Part shown: one piece after another, positions 9,213 to 19,737 of the stretch
How the letters are laid out: each line of letters opens with the position of its first letter
How positions within the stretch are numbered: the stretch's first letter is position 1
Assembly (NCBI GenBank): GCA_028281765.1
Contig: JANQJF010000068.1
Coordinates: 59,299 to 123,298, forward strand
Length of the DNA stretch: 64,000 nt
Source: Planctomycetota bacterium
GTDB lineage: Bacteria; Planctomycetota; UBA1135; UBA2386
Direction: 5' to 3'
Program-made: the position numbers and the translations under genes
Notes under the pieces: generated by a model
Database searches by the model: none
Told to the model about the DNA's origin: nothing
The model's input: only the letters and a program-made list of their open reading frames with translations

Positions 9213-9216
<4 letters not shown>
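8185..9216 (-). CDS. rlmN: Dual-specificity RNA methyltransferase RlmN
   Basis: RlmN is a radical-SAM enzyme that makes 2-methyladenosine at A2503 of 23S rRNA and A37 of some tRNAs. The 343-residue product has the iron-sulfur motif CPVGCVFC with CxxxCxxC spacing, the family stretch NLVVMGIGEPLLN, GARRITVSTSGYPERMRELA, NLAVSLHAADD and VNLIPWNPV. The second catalytic cysteine is in AACGQL near the C-terminus. The N-terminal domain (KPFQARQLAHWIYKHG) is also typical. The start overlaps the clpX stop by four bases, so it is probably translated from the clpX message. The stop faces the DUF4097 gene six bases away. Confidence 0.96.
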
Positions 9217-10532
<1,316 letters not shown>

Positions 10533-10681
10533 CGTGGGTACCTAGGACGCGGCCTCCCGTCCGCGGATCGGCTGCGACCGGTTCATGATACCGGATCTTG
10601 CGTCGGGGAAACGCATTCGAAGCCGTAAAGGGGGGATCGAAGGGCCGATCGGGCGGGCCGCCCGAGAACCGGCCCCGCGAA

Positions 10682-11290
10682 TCAGCTCGTGACGACGGCT
10701 TGCGTCTCGACGATTTCGTCGATCAAGCCGTAGTCCCGGGCCTCTTGAGAACTCATGAAGAAGTCACGGTCACTGTCGCTCATGACGGTGTCCGTCTCCT
10801 TACCTGTGTGACGACCGATGATCTCACTCAAGGTCGTCTTGAGGCGCAGGATCTCGTCCGCCTGGATCGAGATGTCCGCGGCCGTGCCCTGCACGCCGCC
10901 CCACGGCTGGTGGATCATGATCCGGGCGTGCGGCAGCGCGTGGCGCTTGCCGGGTGCGCCGGCGGCGAGCAGGACCGCGCCCATCGAGGCGGCCTGGCCG
11001 ATGCAGTAGGTCGCGACCGGGCACTGCACGAATTGCATCGTGTCGTAGATCGCGAGGCCGGAGGTGACCGAGCCACCCGGGGTGTTCAAGAACAGGCTGA
11101 TGTCCTGGTTCTTGTTCTCCTTCTGGAGGTAGAGGAGCTGGGCGATGACCGAGTTCGCGACGTTGTCGTCGATCGGGGTCCCGATGAAGACGATCCGGTC
11201 TTCGAGCAGACGGCTGTAGATGTCGTATTGCCGCTCGCCGCGACCGGTCTTTTCGATGACGAACGGGACGTAGTAGTTCTGGGCACTCAT
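10682..11290 (-). CDS. clpP: ATP-dependent Clp protease proteolytic subunit ClpP
   Basis: ClpP forms the tetradecameric serine-protease chamber. The 202-residue product has the catalytic Ser in GQAASMGAVLLAAGA, His in ARIMIHQPWGG and Asp in the segment MSDSDRDFFMSSQEARDYGL. The substrate-binding NTPGGSVTSGLAIYD is intact. I chose the ATG at 11290 (MSAQNYYVPFVIE), preceded by cagcagg. A GTG at 11323 would add 11 residues with no clear ribosome site. It follows tig by 36 bp on the same strand, so co-transcription is likely. Confidence 0.96.
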   Translation of the reverse strand: MSAQNYYVPFVIEKTGRGERQYDIYSRLLEDRIVFIGTPIDDNVANSVIAQLLYLQKENKNQDISLFLNTPGGSVTSGLAIYDTMQFVQCPVATYCIGQAASMGAVLLAAGAPGKRHALPHARIMIHQPWGGVQGTAADISIQADEILRLKTTLSEIIGRHTGKETDTVMSDSDRDFFMSSQEARDYGLIDEIVETQAVVTS

Positions 11291-11326
11291 GCTCGGCCTG
11301 CTGTGATCCAGGGGTTCCAACACGCC

Positions 11327-12616
11327 CTAGTTATCGGTGATTTTGGCGTTTTCTCTGAGGAAATCGCGGACCTTCGCCTCGAGAAGGGCCAGCCGCAGCT
11401 GGTTCATGGCGTCGTTGTTCTCGCCGTAGTGTTTCCGGACGTCCTCGAGCGGCGCGTTGTGATGTGCCGCGATCTTCTCCAATTCAAGGTCGACGTCGTT
11501 CTGGCCGACCCCGACCTCCTCTTGGCGGGCGATCGCGTCGATCAGGAAGAACATCCGGACGCGCCGCTCGCCGTCGGCCCGGGCCTCGTCCTGGACCTCC
11601 TCGAGCTTCTGCTTGATCTCGTCCTCGCCGATGTCGTTCTCCTTCATCCGCTGCTCGAACTGGGCTAGGGCGTGCTTGACCTCGTCCTCGATCAGCGACT
11701 CGGGGAGCTCGAACGGGTGGTCGTTGGAGACGATCTCGAGCAGCTGGGTGCCCTGACGGTTTTTCTCGTTGAACTCCTTCTGCTCGCCGATGCGCTTTTG
11801 GAGCTCTTCCTTGAGTGCGTCGATCGTGTCGAACTCGAAGCCCTTCGCGAACTCGTCGTCGAGCGCGGGGTCCTGGACCCGCAGCACCTCGTGGATGACG
11901 ACGTCGACGCTGCCCTTCTGACCGCGGACCTCTTCCTTGTCGAACGTCTCCGGGAACGTCAGGTCGACCTTGATCGTCTGGCCCTTCTCGGCGCCGACGA
12001 GCTGGCTCTTGAACGCCTCGGGGTCGGTGCCCGCGATAGGGATGTTCGGGTTGATCTGTTGGCCTTCTCGCGTCGAGACCTCGGCCCCGTCTTCACTGCG
12101 GAACGTCATGTCGACCTTGGCGAAGTCCCCGTCCCCGACGGCGTCGTCGATCGTGTCGAGCGTGCGCTTTTGCTGCGCGAGGTCGGAGAGAGCCTTCTCC
12201 ATGTCCTCGTCGGTGACCGCAGTCGGCTCCGCCTTGAGCTCGAGCCCCTTGATGTCCTTGAGCTCGATGGTCGGACGGACGTCGAGGGTGACCGTGTATT
12301 CGATGTCCTCGTTCGTCAGCGGTCCTTCCGGCAGGCCGTCGACCTGTGCGCGACCGACGACGTGCAGCTCGTGCTGGACGCACGCGTCGTGCATCGTGCG
12401 CTTGACGAGTTCCTGCTTTGCCTCGTTCTGGATCGCTTCGCCGTACTTCTTCTCGAGGTAGGCGCGCGGGACCTTGCCCTTGCGGAAGCCCTTGAGGTCG
12501 ACCTGCTGTGCCGCGGCGCGGTACATCATGTCGAGGTGCTGTTTGATCTGCTGCGCAGGGACCTTGATGGTCAGCGTGCGACGGCACGCGCCGGACTCGG
12601 CGACCTGGACTTCCAT
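11327..12616 (-). CDS. tig: Trigger factor (ribosome-associated chaperone and prolyl isomerase)
   Basis: Trigger factor binds nascent chains at the ribosome exit. The 429-residue product has the ribosome-binding domain with the signature region FRKGKVPRAYLEKKYGE (typical GFRKGKVP), a central FKBP-like domain (GDFAKVDMTF ... DLTFPETFDKEEVRGQ) and the helical C-terminal domain (HPFELPESLIEDEVKHAL). I chose the ATG at 12616 (MEVQVAESG). An upstream in-frame ATG reads through low-complexity intergenic sequence. The gene starts the tig-clpP-clpX-rlmN run, and its upstream region carries the repeat at 12739-12790. Confidence 0.95.
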   Translation of the reverse strand: MEVQVAESGACRRTLTIKVPAQQIKQHLDMMYRAAAQQVDLKGFRKGKVPRAYLEKKYGEAIQNEAKQELVKRTMHDACVQHELHVVGRAQVDGLPEGPLTNEDIEYTVTLDVRPTIELKDIKGLELKAEPTAVTDEDMEKALSDLAQQKRTLDTIDDAVGDGDFAKVDMTFRSEDGAEVSTREGQQINPNIPIAGTDPEAFKSQLVGAEKGQTIKVDLTFPETFDKEEVRGQKGSVDVVIHEVLRVQDPALDDEFAKGFEFDTIDALKEELQKRIGEQKEFNEKNRQGTQLLEIVSNDHPFELPESLIEDEVKHALAQFEQRMKENDIGEDEIKQKLEEVQDEARADGERRVRMFFLIDAIARQEEVGVGQNDVDLELEKIAAHHNAPLEDVRKHYGENNDAMNQLRLALLEAKVRDFLRENAKITDN

Positions 12617-12738
12617 TGGGGTATGGGGGGTTGGGAGTTGGGGTTGGGAAGGGCGGGAAAAGGGGGGAATCTTGGGGCTGGGACCCGGTGGGGTCAATGG
12701 AACAGTCGGGATGCGGGGCGCGCCTGGGCACGTGGCGC

Positions 12739-12790
12739 GGGCGTGCACGGGTCACCATCGTGCATGCGCATGCGCACGCACGAGCACGGG
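12739..12790. repeat. Copy of the acgggtcacca repeat, forming an imperfect hairpin
   Basis: 12747-12777 matches the arms of the 5487-5568 palindrome at about 26 of 31 positions. The surrounding bases pair imperfectly (cgtgc and gcacg blocks), giving a hairpin just after the stop of the HEAT/TPR gene on the minus strand. Its location fits a transcription end before tig. The sequence match to 5487 suggests it belongs to a dispersed family. Confidence 0.6.
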
Positions 12791-12805
12791 TTCGTGGGGC
12801 CGGGC

Positions 12806-14077
12806 CTAGAGCGTGTTCAGGAAGCGCTGGAGGGCGTCCTTCTCGAGCTGGGCGGCGAAGACCGGGTCCTTCTCCGCTTCGCGGCGGATCGTGCGGAGGC
12901 TGGCCTTCGACTTCTGCAGCGCCTTGCGGATGTTCAGGGTCTTGCCGCGGTGCGCTTCGCAGCGCGCGACCTTGAGGTAGAGCATCGACTGGCGGGAGCC
13001 GGCGCGGGCGTGCTTGATCGCGTCGTTGTAGTCCCGGATCGCGTCGCGCCATTCCTCGAGGTCGCGGTGCCAGTCACCGCGGTCCTCGTAGACCTCGGCG
13101 CTCTGGCGACGCTTGCGGACGGCCTGGTCCAGGCGGTTCTCGATGACCTTGGCGCCGCCCTTGTCGCCGAGCTCGCGCATCGACAGCGCGGCGGCGATCT
13201 CGACGCCCTGTAGCCCGCCGTCGACGACGAGCTTCTCGAGCGCGGTGATCGTGTCCTCGTGGCCCTTCGGCGCGATCGTGCCGAGCGCACGGACGAGGCG
13301 TCGGCGGTCGTTGTAGCGGAGGTCGTTCCCCTGCGTCAGCGGCAGCAGCTTGGCGGCGATCTCCGCGTCGCCGCGGACGTGCGTGCGGAAGTAGTCGATG
13401 TAGTAGCTGCGCGCCGAATCGGAGGACTCCTCGGCGAACGCGTCGACGACGCGCGCGACCGCGGCGCCTTCGGTGTCGAGTTCGGACAGGTACTGCATCA
13501 CCTCGATACGCAGGTAGCGGCTCGGGGAACCGAGTAGACGCGAAGCCGGGAGGATGCCGGCCTTCGAGCCGATGCGCGCGAGGCTCTCGACGGCGTTGCG
13601 GCGCTCGACGTCGGAGGGGTCGTCGAGCGCGGGGATGAGCACGGCCTCGGCGTCCTTGTTGCCGGTGTAGCCGAGCAGCAAGAGCGCGTTCCGCTTCGCG
13701 GTCTTGCTCTGCGATCGAGCGAGCTCGGCGAGCGACTGGTAGTAGTCGTCGAGCTTCATGCGGCTCAGCACGCGCGCGACGTTGTCCGAAGTGTTGAGCG
13801 CTTCGCGGCTGCTGTCGCCGGGCTTGAGATACTCGAGCAACAGCGGCGCGATGCCGTCGATCTTCGCGACGCGATCGAACGCTTCGTCGAGGATCGTCTT
13901 CTGGTCGCCGTCGTAGTCCGCCGCGAGCACGGCGCGGTACGGCTTGATCGCCTGCAGCTGGACCTGGCGCTGGGTTTCGGCGCGCTTGCGCGCTTCCGCG
14001 GCGAGCGCCCGCAGGCCGGTGGTCTGCGCGATAGCGCTCGAGGTGAGGGTCAGGGCCAGCAGCAGCCAGATACGCAT
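12806..14077 (-). CDS. Exported HEAT-like and TPR-like repeat protein
   Basis: A 423-residue protein with a signal peptide (MRIWLLLALTLTSSAIAQ). Residues about 75-310 look like HEAT or ARM helical pairs (KTAKRNALLLLGYTGNKDAE, then PSDVERRNAVESLARIGSKA). About 330-400 look like TPRs (DRGDWHRDLEEWRDAIRDYN). Such solenoids are scaffolds for protein contacts; no enzymatic motif is visible. The start at 14077 is fixed by the signal peptide. It is divergent from the membrane-tethered sigma gene, with 121 bp between starts that must hold both promoters. It is upstream of, and on the same strand as, tig, separated by the repeat-bearing gap. Confidence 0.7.
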   Translation of the reverse strand: MRIWLLLALTLTSSAIAQTTGLRALAAEARKRAETQRQVQLQAIKPYRAVLAADYDGDQKTILDEAFDRVAKIDGIAPLLLEYLKPGDSSREALNTSDNVARVLSRMKLDDYYQSLAELARSQSKTAKRNALLLLGYTGNKDAEAVLIPALDDPSDVERRNAVESLARIGSKAGILPASRLLGSPSRYLRIEVMQYLSELDTEGAAVARVVDAFAEESSDSARSYYIDYFRTHVRGDAEIAAKLLPLTQGNDLRYNDRRRLVRALGTIAPKGHEDTITALEKLVVDGGLQGVEIAAALSMRELGDKGGAKVIENRLDQAVRKRRQSAEVYEDRGDWHRDLEEWRDAIRDYNDAIKHARAGSRQSMLYLKVARCEAHRGKTLNIRKALQKSKASLRTIRREAEKDPVFAAQLEKDALQRFLNTL

Positions 14078-14198
14078 GCGCGCACCGTAGCTCGAACCGG
14101 CCGGGAATGCACACCGGCGGCGGGACCCGAAGCCTCGAGGCGAGGCAAATCTCCGAATTGCCGGGACGCGACCCCACGGCGCGAGCACTTCTCGGAAG

Positions 14199-16181
14199 AT
14201 GGCACCTGAGATGCATTCGTCCGCGACCGTCGACGTGGAGTCCCTGCTGCGCTACCAGCCCTGGCTGCGTCGCCTGACGTTGGACCTCGTCGGCCCACAG
14301 CACGCCGAAGACCTCGAACAGCAGACCTGGCTCGCGGCGCTCGAGCGGCCGCCCAAGAGCGCGGCCGCCGCGCGCGTCTGGCTCGCGACCGTCGCGCGCA
14401 ATCTGTCGGTGCGGCTACGCCTCCGGGATTCGCGCCGTCGTCGGCGGGAGCTCGCGGCGGCGGGGGATTCGAATACCGAGGACCCGGTCGATCGCATCGT
14501 CGAGCGGATCGAGGTCCAGCGCGGGGCCGCAGCGGCCGTGACGCGACTCGAGGAGCCGTTCCGGACCGCGATCCTCTGGCGCTACTACGAGGGAATGTCG
14601 AACGCGCAGATCGCCGAACGCCTCGGCGTGCCCGAGTCGACGGTGCGCAGCCGCGTCATGCGCGGGCTGGCGCGGCTGCGCGCGGGATTCGAACGCGACG
14701 GCGGTCGCGACTGGCGGTCCGCGCTCGCGGCGGCGTGTTTGCCGACCTGGCGCGCGGGTTCGACCGCGACGCTCGGTCTCGCGATGTCGGCGAAGCTCGC
14801 TTGGATCGGCGCGGCGATCGTCGTCGCGTCCGCGACGTTGTGGATGGCGGCCTCGCCGTGGTTCGGTCCTGCGCCGGCGCCCGGATCGGGGGCCGGGGCC
14901 GTGCCCGTGGCTCAGCTCGTCGAGGAGACGCCGGCTCCCCGGGTGCAGCACGCGGGGCCGGATGGAGTGGTCGAGCCGCCGATCGAGCGCGCGCCGGTCG
15001 AGGCGCCGACAGAGGCCGAGCCCGATCGTTTGGAGGTGATCGAGGATGAGCTCCGTGGAAACGTGCTGCTTCCCGACGGGCGGCCAGCGGTCGGGGCTCT
15101 CGTGCAATACGGGCGACACCAGTCGCACGCCGACGCGGCCGGCGCGTTCGCGGTGCCGATCGCGGGCGTCGACGAAGACGCGGCGATCGTCGCGGTCGCG
15201 GCGGCGTTCGAGCCCGCGTCCATCGCGCGAGCGCAGGCGGCGTCGCGGGGCCTACCGCTGACGATTCGCCTCGCGGGCGAAGCTGCGACGATCGAGGGGC
15301 GGTTGGTCGATGCGCACGGCTTGCCCATGTCGGGCTGGAAACTCGAACTCAACACCGGCACGGAGGCGGCCTGGGATCACTTCCCGCCGATGTTCGCCGA
15401 GGACGTGGCCGCGGGTGCGACGCTCGACGTGCCGCGCCATCCGAACGCGCAGGCGCCTCCGAGTCCGAACCTGCAGCGGACGGGTCCGAACGGGGAGTTC
15501 ACGCTGCGCGGCCTGCGGCGCGATCGCGACTACCGCATCCGTACCTGGAACGACGTGACGCTCGATACGGCGATCAGTCCGCCCGTGCGGGGCGGGACGC
15601 TCGGCTACGTGTTCGCGCTACCGGTGCGCGACGCGCGCGAGCGCGTGTTCGGGCGGGTCCGCACGCGCTTCGGCACGCCTCTCGAAGGCGTGCGGGTGCG
15701 ACTGACGATGCGCGTGCACCAGCACAACGGCTCGACGAGCTACAACACCGGCCAGCGGATGGACACCGGGGCGGATGGCGAGTTCGAGTTCCGCGACGTG
15801 CCGCGAACGGACCTCCTGATCCGCTTCACCGGCTCGGAGGTCGAGAGCCTCTACTACGAGTTCGAAGCGCAAGCGGACGGTCGCAACCTCGACATCGAGT
15901 TGACGTCCGTCTGCACGATGCGGTTCGAGACCACGGAGCATGCGGGCGCCTGCGATCAGCTGCGCGTGCTCGACGCCGTGGGGAACGAGCTGCGGGTCAG
16001 CCGCAGGATCGCCCCCGGACGCACGAGCGGCGGGCGCGAGGTGCCGATCACCGGAGGGCGCACCGAAGTGCTCGCGGTGCCCGACGACGCGGCGTGGGTC
16101 GTGCTCTACGACGGGGACGTCGAGGCGCACCGGCTGCCCGTGCGCCTGCAGCCGGACGACACGGTCGTCGTCCGCTGGTGA
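14199..16181 (+). CDS. Sigma-70 family factor fused to a membrane anchor and extracytoplasmic carboxypeptidase-regulatory-like domains
   Basis: A 660-residue one-chain fusion. Residues about 15-85 are sigma region 2 (GPQHAEDLEQQTWLAALE, then ARVWLATVARNLSVRLR). About 105-165 are region 4 (FRTAILWRYYEGMSNAQIAE, then RLGVPESTVRSRVMRGLARL). A single membrane helix follows at about 198-222. The rest is predicted extracytoplasmic, with three carboxypeptidase-regulatory-like beta-sandwich units, seen by GxV..PDGRPAVGA and DGEF-type motifs near residues 290, 370 and 500. Sigma factors are normally soluble, so this one would be tethered and might be released by proteolysis or act at the membrane. C-terminally extended ECF factors are known in planctomycetes. 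The signal sensed is unknown. Confidence 0.85.
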   Translation: MAPEMHSSATVDVESLLRYQPWLRRLTLDLVGPQHAEDLEQQTWLAALERPPKSAAAARVWLATVARNLSVRLRLRDSRRRRRELAAAGDSNTEDPVDRIVERIEVQRGAAAAVTRLEEPFRTAILWRYYEGMSNAQIAERLGVPESTVRSRVMRGLARLRAGFERDGGRDWRSALAAACLPTWRAGSTATLGLAMSAKLAWIGAAIVVASATLWMAASPWFGPAPAPGSGAGAVPVAQLVEETPAPRVQHAGPDGVVEPPIERAPVEAPTEAEPDRLEVIEDELRGNVLLPDGRPAVGALVQYGRHQSHADAAGAFAVPIAGVDEDAAIVAVAAAFEPASIARAQAASRGLPLTIRLAGEAATIEGRLVDAHGLPMSGWKLELNTGTEAAWDHFPPMFAEDVAAGATLDVPRHPNAQAPPSPNLQRTGPNGEFTLRGLRRDRDYRIRTWNDVTLDTAISPPVRGGTLGYVFALPVRDARERVFGRVRTRFGTPLEGVRVRLTMRVHQHNGSTSYNTGQRMDTGADGEFEFRDVPRTDLLIRFTGSEVESLYYEFEAQADGRNLDIELTSVCTMRFETTEHAGACDQLRVLDAVGNELRVSRRIAPGRTSGGREVPITGGRTEVLAVPDDAAWVVLYDGDVEAHRLPVRLQPDDTVVVRW

Positions 16182-16182
16182 C

Positions 16183-17592
16183 CTATTGACCGACGGCGAG
16201 ACCGCTCGGCACGGTAGCCGGGATCAGCGCCGCGAGGTCGCGCGCGCCGTCGTCGGTCAGCGCGTGCAAGAACGTCACGACCGAGTTCACGTCGAACCGT
16301 GTGCGTCCCCGCACGCGTGGATCCAGCCGCGACAGGACGTCGTTCTGGTTGTCGACGAGTGTTCCGCTCAGGTCCGGGTCGCTCACGTGCGCGAAGATGT
16401 CGTAGTCGCGCCGCTGGTCGGCGGGGTCGACGTAGTGGCGGACCATGGCTTCGAGCGTCGCGTACTGGCCGACGTGGCCGTACGGCGCCGTCAGCGCGAC
16501 GTTGAGGAGGGTCGGCGTGCGGAAGTGGTAGCGGTCGTCGGGATCGCCCGTCACGCCCTCGCGCCCGAAGTCGTCGTCACCGCCGGCGCCGTGTCCCTTG
16601 CCGGGACCGAACTGCGGCATGCCGATGTTGTGGAATCCGTCGTTCGTGAAGCGCTCCCCGGAGTGGCACTGGGCGCACCCGGCATCGCCGAAGAACTCGA
16701 GCGCGCCGGCGACCTGCTCGGCCGTCATCGCCGCGCTGTCGCCTTCGACGAAGCGTGCGAACGGGCTGTCTGCGTGTGCGAATGCGCGCGTCTCGAACGC
16801 GGCGATCGCGTTCGCGAGGTGTGCGAACTCGATGTCGGCGAGCGACGTCGTCGGGTATGCGGCCGTCAGTAGGGTCTGGTATCCCGTATAGGCGACGACG
16901 CGATCGCGCAGTCCGGCCCAGATCGCGGTCAGGTCGGCGTCGGCGATGTTCGCCAAGTCGTTCTCGCCGAGCGCGCCCCGCATCTCTTCGCGCGACGTCG
17001 GCGGGAACATGGCTTGCGCGGCGAGCGCTTCCCAGCGCGGGTCGAAGACCGCGCGCATCGCCGGAGTCAGGTCGGTCCCCGCTGGCGTCACGAGCGTGCC
17101 GTTGTCGAGCACCTGCACCCGACCATCCCAGAACTGCGTCGACGTCGCGTGCGCGAGTAGTGTCGTCGGGCTGTTGCGAGGGATGATCGCGCCGCCGACG
17201 CGATCGTCGCCGAGACCGCTGCCGCCGACGCCGCGCGGCAGCGTGCGTTCGTCGGCGCCCGCGAGCGCGGGCCAGTGGCACGTCGCGCACGACACGTCCT
17301 GGTTGCCGGACAGGATCTTGTCGAAGAACAGCGCCTGGCCGAGGTCGAACAGTGCGGTCGCGACTTCGGGAGTCGTTGGCGCGGTCGTGATCCCTTCGTT
17401 CGCGAGCACCGTGCGGAGCTCGTCGGCGCCTTCGACCGGTGTCGCGTCGTCGGTCCCGGCCGGATCGTCGGTCGTGGTGTCGTCGTTGCCTGAGCCGCCG
17501 CCGCCACAGGCCGCGAGCATCAGCGTCAGAAACATCGCCATGAGAATCGCGCGTACGGACCGGTCGCGCGAACGGAAAGTGCGGTCAGTCAT
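16183..17592 (-). CDS. Dihaem cytochrome c peroxidase / MauG-family lipoprotein
   Basis: A 469-residue exported protein. A lipobox (MLAACGGGG) near residue 29 implies lipid attachment. Two c-type haem motifs are present, CATCH in the N-terminal domain and CAQCH in the C-terminal domain, with NSPTTLLAHATSTQFWDGR and FRTPTLLNVALTAPYGHVGQ typical of the bacterial CcpA/MauG superfamily. Members reduce peroxide or oxidise protein and small-molecule targets; the substrate here is not predictable. It ends one base from the converging sigma-fusion gene. Its upstream 345-bp gap holds no gene. Confidence 0.9.
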   Translation of the reverse strand: MTDRTFRSRDRSVRAILMAMFLTLMLAACGGGGSGNDDTTTDDPAGTDDATPVEGADELRTVLANEGITTAPTTPEVATALFDLGQALFFDKILSGNQDVSCATCHWPALAGADERTLPRGVGGSGLGDDRVGGAIIPRNSPTTLLAHATSTQFWDGRVQVLDNGTLVTPAGTDLTPAMRAVFDPRWEALAAQAMFPPTSREEMRGALGENDLANIADADLTAIWAGLRDRVVAYTGYQTLLTAAYPTTSLADIEFAHLANAIAAFETRAFAHADSPFARFVEGDSAAMTAEQVAGALEFFGDAGCAQCHSGERFTNDGFHNIGMPQFGPGKGHGAGGDDDFGREGVTGDPDDRYHFRTPTLLNVALTAPYGHVGQYATLEAMVRHYVDPADQRRDYDIFAHVSDPDLSGTLVDNQNDVLSRLDPRVRGRTRFDVNSVVTFLHALTDDGARDLAALIPATVPSGLAVGQ

Positions 17593-17937
17593 CGTGCCCC
17601 CTTCGGAGTCGGCCGTCGGTCGCGTTCGGGTGCGAGTCGAACGCGTTTGCCGTCATCGGCCTCGACTAGGAACACGGGAGCGCGGCGCGGCGGTCCAGTA
17701 CGAGCTGCGAAGATTCTGCGACATGGCCGCCACGTACGCGCTCAGCGCGCGATGGCACGGAACTGTTGCGGACTCGGTAACCGATCGAGAATTGCGTGGA
17801 GCACGACGACGTCAGTTCTCCTGAGGGCGGGGCCCGAACGACTCCGTCCGGGCGGCGCTCGTGCTGCCTCGACCGTACACCTCCCGCAGAGCCTCCCGAT
17901 AGCGCAATACGTAGTCCCACATGTATGGTCCTATCGG
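17593..17937. other. 345-bp gap between divergent peroxidase and mnmG genes, no gene seen
   Basis: No coding pattern, tRNA-like fold or strong hairpin was recognised. It must hold the promoters of both divergent genes. There is no clear Shine-Dalgarno sequence before the mnmG ATG at 17938. Confidence 0.5.
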
Positions 17938-19737
17938 ATGGACAGCACCCGAGACTTCGACGTCCTCGTCATCGGCGGGGGGCACGCGGGTGCCGAGGCG
18001 GCGCTGGCGGCGGCCCGGCTCGGCGCGCGGGTGGGGTGTATCGTTCTCGATCCGGCCGCGATCGGGAGGATGTCCTGCAATCCGGCGATCGGCGGGATCG
18101 CCAAGGGGCAGCTCGTCCGCGAGGTCGATGCGCTCGGCGGCGAGATGGGCTTGGTCACCGACGCGGCGGGGATCCAGTTTCGGATGCTCAACACCCGCAA
18201 GGGTCCTGCGGTGCGCTCGCCGCGCGCGCAGTGTGACCGCGCGCTCTACAACGAGACGATGGCCGCGCGCGTGCAGGCGCAGCCCGGGCTGATGATCGTC
18301 GCCGGGGAAGCGGCAGAGATCGTCGCGAGTGGTCGGTCCGTCCACGGCGTGCGGCTCGCGGACGGGACCACCGTGCACGCGCCGGCGGTCGTCCTGACGA
18401 CCGGCACGTTCCTCGGCGGCAAGCTGTTCGCCGGGGACTGGGAGCAGGCGGGCGGCCGTCTCGGCGAGAGCGCGGCGTCGAAGATCTCGACATCGCTGCG
18501 CGGGCTCGGTCTCGCGCTCGGGCGACACAAGACCGGCACGCCGCCACGACTCGTCGGCGCGTCGATCGACCTCGCGTCGCTGCAGGAGCAGCCCGGGGAC
18601 GACCCGCCGCGGCCGTTCTCATTCCGCACCGAGTCGCTCGACGTCGAGCAGCTGCCGTGCTGGATGACGCGTACGACCGAGGCGACGCACGCGATCATCG
18701 CGGAGAATGCGCACCTGTCGCCGATGGTGCAGGGGCGCATCGAAGGCGTCGGCCCGCGCTACTGTCCGAGCGTCGAAGACAAGATCGTGCGCTTCCCGGA
18801 CAAGGACTCGCACCCGATCTTCCTCGAGCCCGAGGGCCGCGACACCGATGAGATCTATCCGAACGGCATCTCGACGAGCCTGCCGGTCGACGTGCAGCGC
18901 GATTTCCTCCGCACGATTCCCGGACTCGAAGAAGTCGAGGTCGCGCGGCCGGGCTACGCCGTCGAGTACGACTACCTGTGCACCGACCAGATCCGTGGCG
19001 ACCTCAGCGTCGCCTCGCTGCAGGGTCTCTACGCGGCCGGCCAGATCAACGGCACGAGCGGCTACGAAGAGGCCGCAGCGCAGGGCCTGATCGCCGGCAT
19101 CAACGCGGCGCGTCGAGTGCAGGGGAAGGCTCCGCTGCTGCTCGACCGGTCGACGTCGTACATCGGCGTAATGATCGACGACCTTTGCCGCGTGAATCCG
19201 GAGGAGCCCTACCGGATGTTCACGAGCCGCGCCGAGTTCCGTCTGCTCCTGCGGAGTGACAATGCGGATCGGCGGCTGACGCCGATCGGTCGGGAGATCG
19301 GTTTGGTCGACGCCGAACGCGCCGCGGGCGTCGTGCGCAAAGAGGAGCGCATCGACGCCGGTATCGCGGCGCTGCGCGGCACGCGGATCGACGGGCGCAC
19401 GCTCGAAGAGCTGCTGCGCCGTCCGGAGAAGTCGATCGACGACTTCGCGCACGAGCCGGCGCTCGCATCGCTGGCGCTACGCCCCGACGAACTCGCCGAG
19501 GTCGAAGCGGAGATCAAGTACGCGGGCTACATCCGCCGGCAGGCGGCGCAGGTCGAAAACCTGAAGCGCATGGAGTCGCGGCGCATTCCGCGGGAGTTCG
19601 ACTTCCACGCGGTGCATGGCTTGTCCAACGAGTCCAAAGAGCGGCTCGGCAAGCGAAGGCCGCTCACGGTCGGCGAAGCATCGCGGTTGCCCGGCGTCAC
19701 GCCGAGCGACCTCAACCTACTCCTCACCCGACTCTGA
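17938..19737 (+). CDS. mnmG: tRNA uridine-5-carboxymethylaminomethyl modification enzyme MnmG (GidA)
   Basis: MnmG is the FAD- and NADH-dependent partner of MnmE in making cmnm5U34 in tRNA. The 599-residue product has the dinucleotide-binding start DVLVIGGGHAGAEAALAAA, the family motif CNPAIGGIAKGQLVREVDAL, GTFLGGKLFAGD, PPRLVGASID, the second signature GLYAAGQINGTSGYEEAAAQ and the C-terminal helical domain with AQVENLKRMESRRIP. It is slightly shorter than the roughly 630-residue norm. No mnmE is nearby. The last 21 bases overlap the convergent small exported-protein gene. Confidence 0.97.
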   Translation: MDSTRDFDVLVIGGGHAGAEAALAAARLGARVGCIVLDPAAIGRMSCNPAIGGIAKGQLVREVDALGGEMGLVTDAAGIQFRMLNTRKGPAVRSPRAQCDRALYNETMAARVQAQPGLMIVAGEAAEIVASGRSVHGVRLADGTTVHAPAVVLTTGTFLGGKLFAGDWEQAGGRLGESAASKISTSLRGLGLALGRHKTGTPPRLVGASIDLASLQEQPGDDPPRPFSFRTESLDVEQLPCWMTRTTEATHAIIAENAHLSPMVQGRIEGVGPRYCPSVEDKIVRFPDKDSHPIFLEPEGRDTDEIYPNGISTSLPVDVQRDFLRTIPGLEEVEVARPGYAVEYDYLCTDQIRGDLSVASLQGLYAAGQINGTSGYEEAAAQGLIAGINAARRVQGKAPLLLDRSTSYIGVMIDDLCRVNPEEPYRMFTSRAEFRLLLRSDNADRRLTPIGREIGLVDAERAAGVVRKEERIDAGIAALRGTRIDGRTLEELLRRPEKSIDDFAHEPALASLALRPDELAEVEAEIKYAGYIRRQAAQVENLKRMESRRIPREFDFHAVHGLSNESKERLGKRRPLTVGEASRLPGVTPSDLNLLLTRL

